From positions 3,596,001-3,660,000 of the forward strand of contig NZ_CP172312.1 of NCBI RefSeq assembly GCF_047946665.1: a DNA stretch of 64,000 nucleotides. Direction: 5' to 3'. Within the stretch, counting starts at the first letter, position 1. Each line of letters opens with the position of its first letter. The notes under the pieces were generated by a model, which did not search any database, was not told where the DNA came from, and was given only the letters and a program-made list of their open reading frames with translations. This document shows, one piece after another, positions 24,090 through 32,147 of this stretch. The translations under genes were made by a program, and so were the position numbers. The stretch comes from Allohahella sp002354735. GTDB lineage: Bacteria; Pseudomonadota; Gammaproteobacteria; Pseudomonadales; Oleiphilaceae.

Positions 24090-26318
24090 TCAGACCTCGA
24101 CGAACTGCATCCGGTGCTGCAACCAGCGGGTGCTCAGTTCAGACTCCAGTGCCGGCGTGGCCGCGGCTGCCAGCTTCTTCACCAGTGGCAGGAGGTGCTG
24201 ATCACGCTGCAGATCGGCGATTCTGAAATTCAGCGAGCCGGCCTGCCTGACACCGAGCACTTCACCCGGCCCGCGGATTTCAAGATCCTTTTCTGCGATG
24301 TAGAAGCCATCGTGACTCTCGCGCATGGTCTGCAGGCGCTGTTTCGCCAGCTGCGACAAAGGCGCGTCGTAGACCAGCAGACAATAGCTCTGCTTGGCAC
24401 CCCGCCCCACGCGACCCCTGAGCTGATGCAGCTGCGCCAGACCCAGCCGCTCAGAATTTTCGATTACCATCAGACTGGCATTGGGCACATTGACCCCCAC
24501 CTCAATGACTGTGGTGGCGACCAGCAGCTGAATCTCGCGGGCCTTGAACTGCTGCATGACCATACGCTTGTTTTCTGACTTCATCTGCCCATGGACGAGC
24601 CCTACATTGAACCCGGGCAGAGCGGCGGCGAGCATGGTCGCGGTTGACTCGGCCGCCTGGCTTTCGACAGCCTCCGACTCCGCCACCAGCGTGCAGACCC
24701 AGTAAACCTGAGCGCCTTCGGCCAGAGCATAGGCAATGCGTTCGATAAGGTCGTCACGGCGCTTGGACGGCACGACACTGGTCTGGATAACTTGCCGGCC
24801 GGGTGGAAGCTCATCAATGACGGAAGTGTCGAGATCGGCATAGATACTCATCGCCAGCGTACGCGGGATGGGGGTAGCGGTCATGACGAGCTGATGCGGC
24901 TGACGACCTTTGTCTTTCAATGCAAGGCGCTGGCCGACGCCAAAGCGGTGCTGCTCGTCAATAATGATGAGCCCGAGCTGCCTGAACAGGACGTCCTTCT
25001 GAAACAGCGCATGCGTGCCGATAATAATCTGGGCGCTGCCGCTGGCGATGAGTGCCTTCACAGCCTTCTTCTCGCTGCCTTTCATTGAACCGGTGAGCAG
25101 TTGCACGCTCACGCCGAGGGGCTGGCACCAGCTACGGAAGCTCTCGATATGCTGCTCGGCCAGCACCTCGGTAGGCGCCATCAGCGCCACCTGTAGACCA
25201 CTATCAATACAGTCGAGGGCCGCAAGTGCGGCGACCAGCGTTTTCCCTGATCCGACGTCACCCTGCAACAGGCGCTGCATGGGCTGTCCAGTGGCCAGAT
25301 CGGCACGAATTTCCTGCATTACCCGCTGCTGTGCCCCAGTCAGGCGGAAGGGCAGTGCGTCGAGCAGTCGACGGCTCAGTTTTGGTTCAGCGTCCACAAC
25401 GAATCCATGGCGCGATTTCATCTGCCGGCGCAGGCGCAGCAGGCTGAGATGATGTGCAAGCAGCTCTTCCAGCGCGAGCCGATCCTGGGCAAGCTCGATT
25501 GGCGACCGGCTGGTATGTGCTAGCGAAACCTGCTCAGCTTGCCCACCTGTCGTCTCCTCAGCGTTGCCAAGGCGCTCGGGTTGGTGAACGATATGCAGAG
25601 CCTGACTGAGCCCACAGGCAAGTACGGTTTGTTCGGGTAGGGTGATATCACCACGCGGCCTGGGCAGATGCTCGATGAGTGTCGCCTGACGAAGCAGGCC
25701 CAGCGATTGCACGACGAGCTGACGCAACTGAGTTTGCGCAAGGCCGGCCAGCGCTGGATACACGGCCGTCAATCGCGGCGTACTGAGGCCCGCGAGCGCA
25801 ACCCCGCTTCCACCTGGATTCTGGACCTGGTCGCCCTCCGGGGCCTCAGAGCGCCCTTCTGATACGACTTCCGGCATGACTTCAGGATGGTAGAACTCGA
25901 CACCATTGCGACCGGGCCGCGGCTCACCGAAAAGATCCAGCATTACGCCCGGCAGATACAGGTTTCGCAAGGCAGCCGAAGGGTAGTAGAAGCGCAGACC
26001 ACAGGTGCCGGTGGCATCCTGCACCCGCACGAACAGGCTTGGCCGCCGGCCCTGCTCACTTTGCGCGCTCACGACAGTACAGCAGATGCGGCAGCCGCGG
26101 CCGATTTCGAGGCCGGCGATAGGCACCACCCGGGTACGGTCTTCATAGCGCAACGGCAGGTGCAGCAGCAGGTCTCTGACTGTCATGATGCCGGCCTGTG
26201 CCAGCTTTTCGCTCAGCGCAGGACCTACGCCCTTAAGACACTCGACAGGCTGCTCGATGGCTTGTTCACTGGCTGGCGCGGCCTTGGCCACGCCCTGTTT
26301 CAATCCAGTATCCGACAC
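24090..26318 (-). CDS. recG: ATP-dependent DNA helicase RecG
   Basis: Junction-specific helicase that remodels stalled forks and Holliday junctions. Walker A GDVGSGKTLVAALAAL, DEQH in IIDEQHRFGVGQR, TATPIPRTLA and QLRGRVGRGAKQS are all present. The OB-fold wedge domain precedes them. At 742 residues it is about 50 longer than usual, with an N-terminal extension (about 25 residues) and an extra low-complexity insert near residue 175. It begins with GTG at 26318 and overlaps the oxyR stop by 19 bp, so it is co-transcribed with oxyR. Confidence 0.97.
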   Translation of the reverse strand: MSDTGLKQGVAKAAPASEQAIEQPVECLKGVGPALSEKLAQAGIMTVRDLLLHLPLRYEDRTRVVPIAGLEIGRGCRICCTVVSAQSEQGRRPSLFVRVQDATGTCGLRFYYPSAALRNLYLPGVMLDLFGEPRPGRNGVEFYHPEVMPEVVSEGRSEAPEGDQVQNPGGSGVALAGLSTPRLTAVYPALAGLAQTQLRQLVVQSLGLLRQATLIEHLPRPRGDITLPEQTVLACGLSQALHIVHQPERLGNAEETTGGQAEQVSLAHTSRSPIELAQDRLALEELLAHHLSLLRLRRQMKSRHGFVVDAEPKLSRRLLDALPFRLTGAQQRVMQEIRADLATGQPMQRLLQGDVGSGKTLVAALAALDCIDSGLQVALMAPTEVLAEQHIESFRSWCQPLGVSVQLLTGSMKGSEKKAVKALIASGSAQIIIGTHALFQKDVLFRQLGLIIIDEQHRFGVGQRLALKDKGRQPHQLVMTATPIPRTLAMSIYADLDTSVIDELPPGRQVIQTSVVPSKRRDDLIERIAYALAEGAQVYWVCTLVAESEAVESQAAESTATMLAAALPGFNVGLVHGQMKSENKRMVMQQFKAREIQLLVATTVIEVGVNVPNASLMVIENSERLGLAQLHQLRGRVGRGAKQSYCLLVYDAPLSQLAKQRLQTMRESHDGFYIAEKDLEIRGPGEVLGVRQAGSLNFRIADLQRDQHLLPLVKKLAAAATPALESELSTRWLQHRMQFVEV

Positions 26319-27277
26319 TGCCCCGCCGCCCTGGTGAGCACATCGATGGCCTTGGGCCGCGGAAAACTCACTCGCCAGGCCAGTCCGACGGTTCTGAATG
26401 GAGAGGGTGATTCGAATGGCCGCACGGTCAGCACGCCGGGGCTGTACCGATCCGTGAGCGCAGCTGAGGCCGGCAGCACGGTAATACCGAGGCCTGAAGC
26501 CACCATGTGACGAATGGTTTCGAGGCTGGTCCCCTCGGTCATCAATCGGCCAGTGCCGCTCTGCACCTGGCGCGGATCACTGCGCTGGGCACTTCGTTGC
26601 TGCCCCATGCCCTGACCACGATCCAGATCGCGCAGTCGCTCGGTAAGCTGGGGGCAGGACTCGATAACCTGGTCGCGGAAGCAGTGCCCGGGGCCGAGCA
26701 GCAGCAATTCGTCTACCGGAAGCGCGTCGGTGGGAATGGCCTTGAAACGGGTCAACGGATGATCAGCTGGCATCAGCACCACGAAAGGCTCGTCGTACAG
26801 CGGCTTGGTCAGCACCTCTGGCTCCGTGAAAGGCAAGGCGACGATGATGGCATCGAGCTCGTTATGCCGCAGGCGCTCGCGCAGGGCCGAGGTGTAATTT
26901 TCTTCGATATACAGGGGCATGTTCGGTGCCGCCTGCCTGACCTGCGGTGTCAGGTGGGGAAACAGGTAAGGTCCGACAGTAAGAATGGCGCCAAGTCGAA
27001 GCGAGGAGCCAAGTTGATCCTTGCCAGACTGGGCAATGTTCTTGAGCACGCCGATTTCGTCGAGGACATGCCGCGATTGCTCAATGATGCGCAATCCGAT
27101 ATCCGTAATGGCGATGCTGCTCTTGCTGCGCTCGAACAAGGTGATGGCAAGCTCGTCCTCGAGCTTCTTGACTGCCACACTCAATGTAGGCTGACTAACA
27201 TGACAGCGCTCTGCTGCACGACCAAAATGTCGCTCTTCAGCCAGCGTGACGATGTAGCGCAGTTCGGTAAGGGTCAT
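26300..27277 (-). CDS. oxyR: Hydrogen-peroxide sensor OxyR, with an insertion
   Basis: LysR-type activator of peroxide-defence genes. The N-terminal helix-turn-helix (HFGRAAERCHVSQPTLSVAV) and both redox cysteines, C199 and C208 (GHCFRDQVIESC), are at their canonical positions. Right after C208 the usual short loop is replaced by an Arg/Gln-rich stretch about 24 residues longer (residues about 211-249), before TSLETIRHMVASGLG. The protein is therefore 325 rather than about 305-310 residues. ATG 27277 has AGGAG upstream. It is the first gene of the oxyR-recG pair. Confidence 0.95.
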   Translation of the reverse strand: MTLTELRYIVTLAEERHFGRAAERCHVSQPTLSVAVKKLEDELAITLFERSKSSIAITDIGLRIIEQSRHVLDEIGVLKNIAQSGKDQLGSSLRLGAILTVGPYLFPHLTPQVRQAAPNMPLYIEENYTSALRERLRHNELDAIIVALPFTEPEVLTKPLYDEPFVVLMPADHPLTRFKAIPTDALPVDELLLLGPGHCFRDQVIESCPQLTERLRDLDRGQGMGQQRSAQRSDPRQVQSGTGRLMTEGTSLETIRHMVASGLGITVLPASAALTDRYSPGVLTVRPFESPSPFRTVGLAWRVSFPRPKAIDVLTRAAGQCRILD

Positions 27278-27413
27278 CGGTCGGGCACTCCTGAAAACCT
27301 GGGCCGTCGCGGTTGCGCGCCCTAGGTCAAGATATATAGCCTTAGCCAATGTATTTCAATTATTTCGATAGTTAAAGACTTTTTATCCGCATAATCATCA
27401 CTTCATGCTGGAA

Positions 27414-27439
27414 CGATCCGCAGCAGGCGCTGCGGATCG
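27414..27439. terminator. Perfect stem-loop between oxyR and the 27464 gene
   Basis: Arms GATCCGCAGC and GCTGCGGATC are perfectly complementary around a four-base loop. It lies just 3' of the 27464 gene and 5' of oxyR. There is no T-run, so it may be a weak terminator or an mRNA-stabilising or protein-binding element. Confidence 0.5.
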
Positions 27440-27463
27440 TGTTCAGGGCTTTGAGCCGAAGAA

Positions 27464-28633
27464 TCAACGATTGGTTCGCAGACTGGCTGCATGATCTGGG
27501 AAACGCGCCCGGATTGACTCAACACCTTTACGACCACCAAAGATAGCGGCAATAAGAGAGGCAAGCGTGGCAAGGAACAAGGCCCATGCCAGTCCAGTGG
27601 CATAGCTTGAGGCTGTATCCACCGCACGTTTGAAAGCCTTTATTTCCTTTCTATAGGCTTCTGACACATTGTCTACTACTGATTCCACTTCCTCATCTGA
27701 CAGAGTGGTCTCCTCTGTGAGCGTGGCTTTCGCAGCTTTCGTATCGCCGCTGATGAGTTGCTTGGCTATTTCTGCGACCGTATCCGAATCAAGTTGGCCA
27801 ATGGTTCTCTGAACCTCCTGCTGGCTCACTTTTGACCCTGCAGCAGAGGCAATACCGCTCGTGGCTTCGGCATATTGCTGCTGAACCATCTTCCGCACGT
27901 CCTTGATATCGGTATTGTCTTCAATGGCGCGTTCCAGCCCATTTACCAGACTGTCCACCTGACGATTGTTGAGATCAGTCTGGCTTCGGAAGGCCTTCTT
28001 TGCGGCGTCGGTGTCGCCTTCAAGAAGTAGACTCGCGATAGACCTGAGCGCTGCACCATCGAGCTGATCAAACGCTTGCGTGGCATCTTCCTGACTGATG
28101 CCATCGCCAGCTTCGGCTTCCGACGCAAATTGGGCAGCCTCCCGTCTCAACTGTTTGCCGATCTTCTTCATGTCACCTGGATCGACAAGCGCTTCGATGG
28201 CAGACGCTGTACCCGTTGCTGCGCTCGAGCCAATCGAGCCTGCTGCGGATAGCACCGACTGCCCAGCTGATACCACACCACCCGTACCGAACGCTGCAAG
28301 TACTACAGTCACCACGACCGCTGAACTCCAGAGCGTCAACGCCTGCAGCATGCCCTGCTGTTCATCGATATTTCTGGCCAGCCTGGTCGTCATATAACCA
28401 GCAGCGTAGTAAGTAACGATGCCTGAGAGAATGATCCAGATAAAAGTACCAAAACCAAGTCCGTTACCCATCGCTGCCATATCTGAGGCGTCCGCGATAC
28501 TTACACCGATCGCTGTGCCCAGCAGAAACAGCAGCCAGTTGGCTGCTAAAAGAAACACCAGTCCGGCGAACACTGCCTGCCAGTCCACCGATTTCATCGC
28601 ACTCGGGAGTGTTGAGAGAGTTTTATCTTCCAT
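27464..28633 (-). CDS. Membrane protein with a duplicated cytoplasmic/periplasmic module
   Basis: A 389-residue inner-membrane protein that I do not recognise. Hydrophobic helices lie at about 20-41, 61-83, 100-122 and 345-366. Between them is a soluble region containing an internal repeat: residues 190-235 (LDGAALRSIASLLLEGDTDA) and 280-325 (LDSDTVAEIAKQLISGDTKA) align over their length with a 90-residue offset. The region is helical and Ala/Asp/Gln-rich. It is transcribed toward oxyR, but a stem-loop separates them, and its role is unknown. Confidence 0.7.
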   Translation of the reverse strand: MEDKTLSTLPSAMKSVDWQAVFAGLVFLLAANWLLFLLGTAIGVSIADASDMAAMGNGLGFGTFIWIILSGIVTYYAAGYMTTRLARNIDEQQGMLQALTLWSSAVVVTVVLAAFGTGGVVSAGQSVLSAAGSIGSSAATGTASAIEALVDPGDMKKIGKQLRREAAQFASEAEAGDGISQEDATQAFDQLDGAALRSIASLLLEGDTDAAKKAFRSQTDLNNRQVDSLVNGLERAIEDNTDIKDVRKMVQQQYAEATSGIASAAGSKVSQQEVQRTIGQLDSDTVAEIAKQLISGDTKAAKATLTEETTLSDEEVESVVDNVSEAYRKEIKAFKRAVDTASSYATGLAWALFLATLASLIAAIFGGRKGVESIRARFPDHAASLRTNR

Positions 28634-28765
28634 AGTCCGCTCCTGCTATTGAGTAGGCCAAATCGGCTACTCTTCGTGTAACAGACTTACGGAAAAAATG
28701 CCCCTCAAGTGCAATTTTTTCGATTGCAGGCTCATGTAATGCTCTTGTGAGTACTAGAAAACGAG

Positions 28766-30457
28766 TTATTTGCAGTCGAGACAGCTCCACTCGACGACAC
28801 CACTGCCAGAGCCAAAACGGTCCATCGTGTGTTTCTCGATATCAATGAGGAAGCCCGTCTCACGCGAGTTGGCGGTGCAACAGCCGTTGCAGTCAGAGTC
28901 CGAGCACATGTCGTAGACCTTGACGTCAATCGACTTCGAACCCTGCCGCAGACGCAATGTCTTCAACTTGTAGGCACCAGCATCCTTGGAATGCACTGCA
29001 GCGATGTTGTTCGCGCTCACCCAATCCTGCGATTGCTTGCCGTTTAGAAAGGCAAAGTAACCGGCCCACATACAGCCGTTGTAGTTTACGCACTCGTCAC
29101 TGCCAGGATCAGGATACGAGGTGTAGTTGGTGAGGTTGGCACGCTTCCAGACCAGGCCGGGGTCAACGCCTGGGGCTGGTGTATAGGGGTCCCAGTACCA
29201 GGTGCTGATGGTTGGATCGTAGCCTGGATTGGCGTGTTCGGCGATGTACAGTCTGCCGTTGAACCTGACCACTGCGCCTTTCGCATACTGTGTGCCCGCC
29301 CGCCATTCCGGATAGGTGGGCGTGCCGCCGTTCCCACCGCCAGTGCTGGTGTAAGGGTTCCAGAACCAGGTGCTGATGGTCGGGTTATAACCGGGGTTGG
29401 CGTGCTCTGCGATGTACAGCTTGCCTTCGTATCTCACGATAGCGCCGACGGCGTAGTACGTGTTGCTGTTCCAGTCAGGATAGTTGTCGCCCGGGGTGCC
29501 ACCGTCGTTGTCGCCACCATTACCACCGCCCGCTGCATGGCCGACGGTGTCCCAGATGGTCTTCATCAGAGACAGATTGTCGCGGGTATCCTGCGAGATT
29601 TCCCAGAACATGATGCCACCGGCCTCATTCAGTGCGAGTTCCGACTTGGCCTTGATTGTGGGCTGGCCGTTATAATCCAGACCACCAGCGTTGTCGACCT
29701 GCGCAGCACCGGCGCCATAGCGGGCAATGATGTCGCGATAGGCGATATAGTTGGTGCGCGAGTAGAAGGGCACGCCAAGCACGGCCTTGCTCTTCGGCAG
29801 GCCCTCGCTGAACTTCCAGTGCGTCAGCGCCGCTTGTGCCGCCTGATAGGTCGAGTGTGGGTAGTTCAGGTCGTACACCATCAGATTGAGAAAATCGACG
29901 GCTTCGATGACAGCAGAATCCACGCTACCGGGCCAGTCGTTGTGGGTCACCGCTGCTGTAAGCAGCTTGCCACGCGGCTTGAGCGCACGGCTGAGATCCT
30001 GCATCAGCAGCCTGAAGTTATTCGCTTCGGCACCGGCATCCGGATACTCCCAATCGATATCCACGCCGTCCAGGTCATACTGATTGACGAAGTTGACGAT
30101 ATTGTTGACGAAATTTGCCCGGTAGCTGCTGTTGGCTGCCAGGCTGCGGAAAGCGGAGTCATCGCCATCGTTCCAGCCGCCGACGGCAATGAGCACTTTC
30201 ACGTTCTTCGCATGTGCCTGGCTGACCAGGGTGTTCAGACGCGCGCCACCACCTTCCAGGGCCTGCAGACCACCGCTATTGGTAGGCAGCACGAATGAGT
30301 AGTTGATGTGGGTCATCCGACCGTAGGGGATACTGTTCACATCGCCCTGCCATGTGGGGAAATAGCCGACCACCTTGAAGGCGGCGGCCGGCCCTGCTGC
30401 AAACAGCGCAGCGAGTGCCAGCGTGAGCACGCTGCGTTTGACGCTCCTCGAATTCAT
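28766..30457 (-). CDS. Secreted GH18 chitinase with two chitin-binding modules
   Basis: A 563-residue extracellular chitinase. The signal peptide (about 1-26) ends AGPAAA. The GH18 barrel (about 27-310) has the catalytic DGVDIDWE with Glu137 as acid/base. Two CBM5/12 chitin-binding modules (about 328-372 and 381-425) are near-copies (each with YIAEHANPGYNPT or DPT and STW). A final Cys-rich domain of about 125 residues (CSDSDCNGCC, SCLDC) resembles a small double-psi-barrel-like module, but this is uncertain. It cleaves beta-1,4-GlcNAc chains. Confidence 0.93.
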   Translation of the reverse strand: MNSRSVKRSVLTLALAALFAAGPAAAFKVVGYFPTWQGDVNSIPYGRMTHINYSFVLPTNSGGLQALEGGGARLNTLVSQAHAKNVKVLIAVGGWNDGDDSAFRSLAANSSYRANFVNNIVNFVNQYDLDGVDIDWEYPDAGAEANNFRLLMQDLSRALKPRGKLLTAAVTHNDWPGSVDSAVIEAVDFLNLMVYDLNYPHSTYQAAQAALTHWKFSEGLPKSKAVLGVPFYSRTNYIAYRDIIARYGAGAAQVDNAGGLDYNGQPTIKAKSELALNEAGGIMFWEISQDTRDNLSLMKTIWDTVGHAAGGGNGGDNDGGTPGDNYPDWNSNTYYAVGAIVRYEGKLYIAEHANPGYNPTISTWFWNPYTSTGGGNGGTPTYPEWRAGTQYAKGAVVRFNGRLYIAEHANPGYDPTISTWYWDPYTPAPGVDPGLVWKRANLTNYTSYPDPGSDECVNYNGCMWAGYFAFLNGKQSQDWVSANNIAAVHSKDAGAYKLKTLRLRQGSKSIDVKVYDMCSDSDCNGCCTANSRETGFLIDIEKHTMDRFGSGSGVVEWSCLDCK

Positions 30458-30663
30458 ATCCCTGTGTTCCTTTTTGGCTCATAGTCGTTGAGGGGGGGTT
30501 CAGAACGCTCTAGGGTAGGCGCTATGCTAAGTTTTCGAATCGTTCAGAAGGTCGGCTTGTACTCAACCGTTTGGATGAGGCTGCATCGCTGAGGGGTCTT
30601 GAGCAAAGCGCGCCGATGCGCCATTCTGCCAAACCGCCCAAGCCTGGAGAGGTACTGCCCACG

Positions 30664-31698
30664 ATGATGACCGGATCAGCACACACAGCAGAACTGCTAC
30701 TGCTGGGCTACGGCCAGCTCAATAGCGCCCTCGCCAATTTGCTGCTTGATGAGCCACTACAGCAGGGTGCCATCGCTAGCCGGCTTAGAATCTGCGCGGT
30801 TTCGCGCTCACGGCGTGACCTGGTGACACCAGCAGGAAGTCCGGTGGACCTCGAACATGTGGCGATGGATCTGCGGAGCCCGGATTTCAGCAGGCTGCCT
30901 GAACGACCGCTGGCCATCGTCTACTGCCTGACGCCTTCAGAAATGAGTCCAAAAGGCTATCGTGAGGCCTATGTAGCGCCTCTACGGGCGATATTGGCTC
31001 ATTATGAAGCTGCGCTCGCGCGCTCAGCCGACGATGGGCCGGCACCACATGTCTTCTTCATTTCCAGCACCGGCGTCTATGCTCAGGAGGACGATGTCGA
31101 GGTCACCGAGGAATCGCCCACGGCACCTACACGATTCAGCGGGCAGATCATGCTCGAAGCCGAGCAGCGGTTGCAGGCAAGCACGCTGCCGGGGACGGCC
31201 GTGAGATTCAGTGGGATTTATGGACCGACTCGGCTGGGGATGCTGCGCGGAATTGTGGCAGCCGCCTTAGGGCAGGCAGCAGACGCAAGTTCGGGAGGGG
31301 AACAGGAAACACCTGACCGTTCGCCATTTACTAACCGGATTCATGACGCCGACTGCGTCAGGGTGCTGAAGTTCCTGTTGCAGCGGCTGATCGATGGCAA
31401 GCCACTCGACGCGCTGTATCTGGCGAGCGATCCGTCGCCGACACGGCGGGCGGAAATCGTCGATCGGCTCGGCGACCACATTAGAGAGCTGCCACCACAG
31501 CAGCGTGAGCAGCTGGCATCCCACTTTGGCGATAGCCTCAGTAAGGGCGGCCTACCTGAAGGCTCCGGTCGTGCCAGCAGCAAGCGCTGTATACCAGAGC
31601 GCCTGCGGCAGGCAGGCTTTCGATTCCTCTATCCGGACTATATGAGCGGCTACAGTCACATCATCGAGGGCTTGTGTGGCGGCCCGGAGCGGTCCTAG
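30664..31698 (+). CDS. NAD(P)-dependent oxidoreductase (YeeZ-like SDR)
   Basis: An extended SDR protein with a Rossmann start LLLLGYGQLNSALANLL and FFISSTGVYAQED. Its GIYGPTRLGMLRGI and NRIHDADCVRVLKFLL are typical of YeeZ-type enzymes. It is not a classical epimerase: the YxxxK is not obvious. The frame is open from 30571, but ATG 30664, with GAGAGG upstream, fits the family N-terminus better. Its 3' end overlaps the convergent ridA by 4 bp. Confidence 0.78.
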   Translation: MMTGSAHTAELLLLGYGQLNSALANLLLDEPLQQGAIASRLRICAVSRSRRDLVTPAGSPVDLEHVAMDLRSPDFSRLPERPLAIVYCLTPSEMSPKGYREAYVAPLRAILAHYEAALARSADDGPAPHVFFISSTGVYAQEDDVEVTEESPTAPTRFSGQIMLEAEQRLQASTLPGTAVRFSGIYGPTRLGMLRGIVAAALGQAADASSGGEQETPDRSPFTNRIHDADCVRVLKFLLQRLIDGKPLDALYLASDPSPTRRAEIVDRLGDHIRELPPQQREQLASHFGDSLSKGGLPEGSGRASSKRCIPERLRQAGFRFLYPDYMSGYSHIIEGLCGGPERS

Positions 31699-32078
31699 AT
31701 CACCATGACCGCGTCCATTTCCACCGGCACGCCCTTCGGCAGCTGTGATACCCCGATAGCCGCACGGGCTGGGTAGGGATCGCGGAAATAGGTGGCCATG
31801 ATTTCATTCAGCTGGGCGAAATTGCTCAGGTCTGTCAGATAAATATTAAGCTTCACGATATCCGACAGCTCGCCACCGGCAGCGCGGCAAACGGCCTGCA
31901 GGTTCTCGAAGACCTGAGTGGTCATGGCTTTGAAGTCGCCACTCACAACTTCCATGGTCGACGGATCGAGTGGAATCTGGCCAGATAGATATACAGTGTT
32001 GCCAGCCTTCACGGCCTGCGAATAGGTGCCAATAGCGCTGGGTGCGTCGTCGGTGTGAATGATCGATTTATTGGTCAT
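31695..32078 (-). CDS. ridA: RidA family enamine/imine deaminase
   Basis: A 127-residue RidA protein, which deaminates reactive 2-aminoacrylate and similar enamines released by PLP enzymes. The signature is nearly complete: APSAIGTYSQAVKAGNTVYL at the start, QVFENLQAVCRAAGG, VKLNIYLTDLSNFAQLN and YPARAAIGVSQLPKGVPVEM with the catalytic Arg. The position downstream of spoT is as in Pseudomonas. Confidence 0.96.
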   Translation of the reverse strand: MTNKSIIHTDDAPSAIGTYSQAVKAGNTVYLSGQIPLDPSTMEVVSGDFKAMTTQVFENLQAVCRAAGGELSDIVKLNIYLTDLSNFAQLNEIMATYFRDPYPARAAIGVSQLPKGVPVEMDAVMVI

Positions 32079-32147
32079 GACTATGAATTCCTCATGCGTT
32101 TGCGTGATAAGTTTCTTGGAGTAAATTTGAAGTACAGGTTTGCGTGA

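Noticed and set aside
29234..30298. 354-residue frame opposite the chitinase gene
   Set aside because: Antisense shadow of a well-supported gene; no family features.
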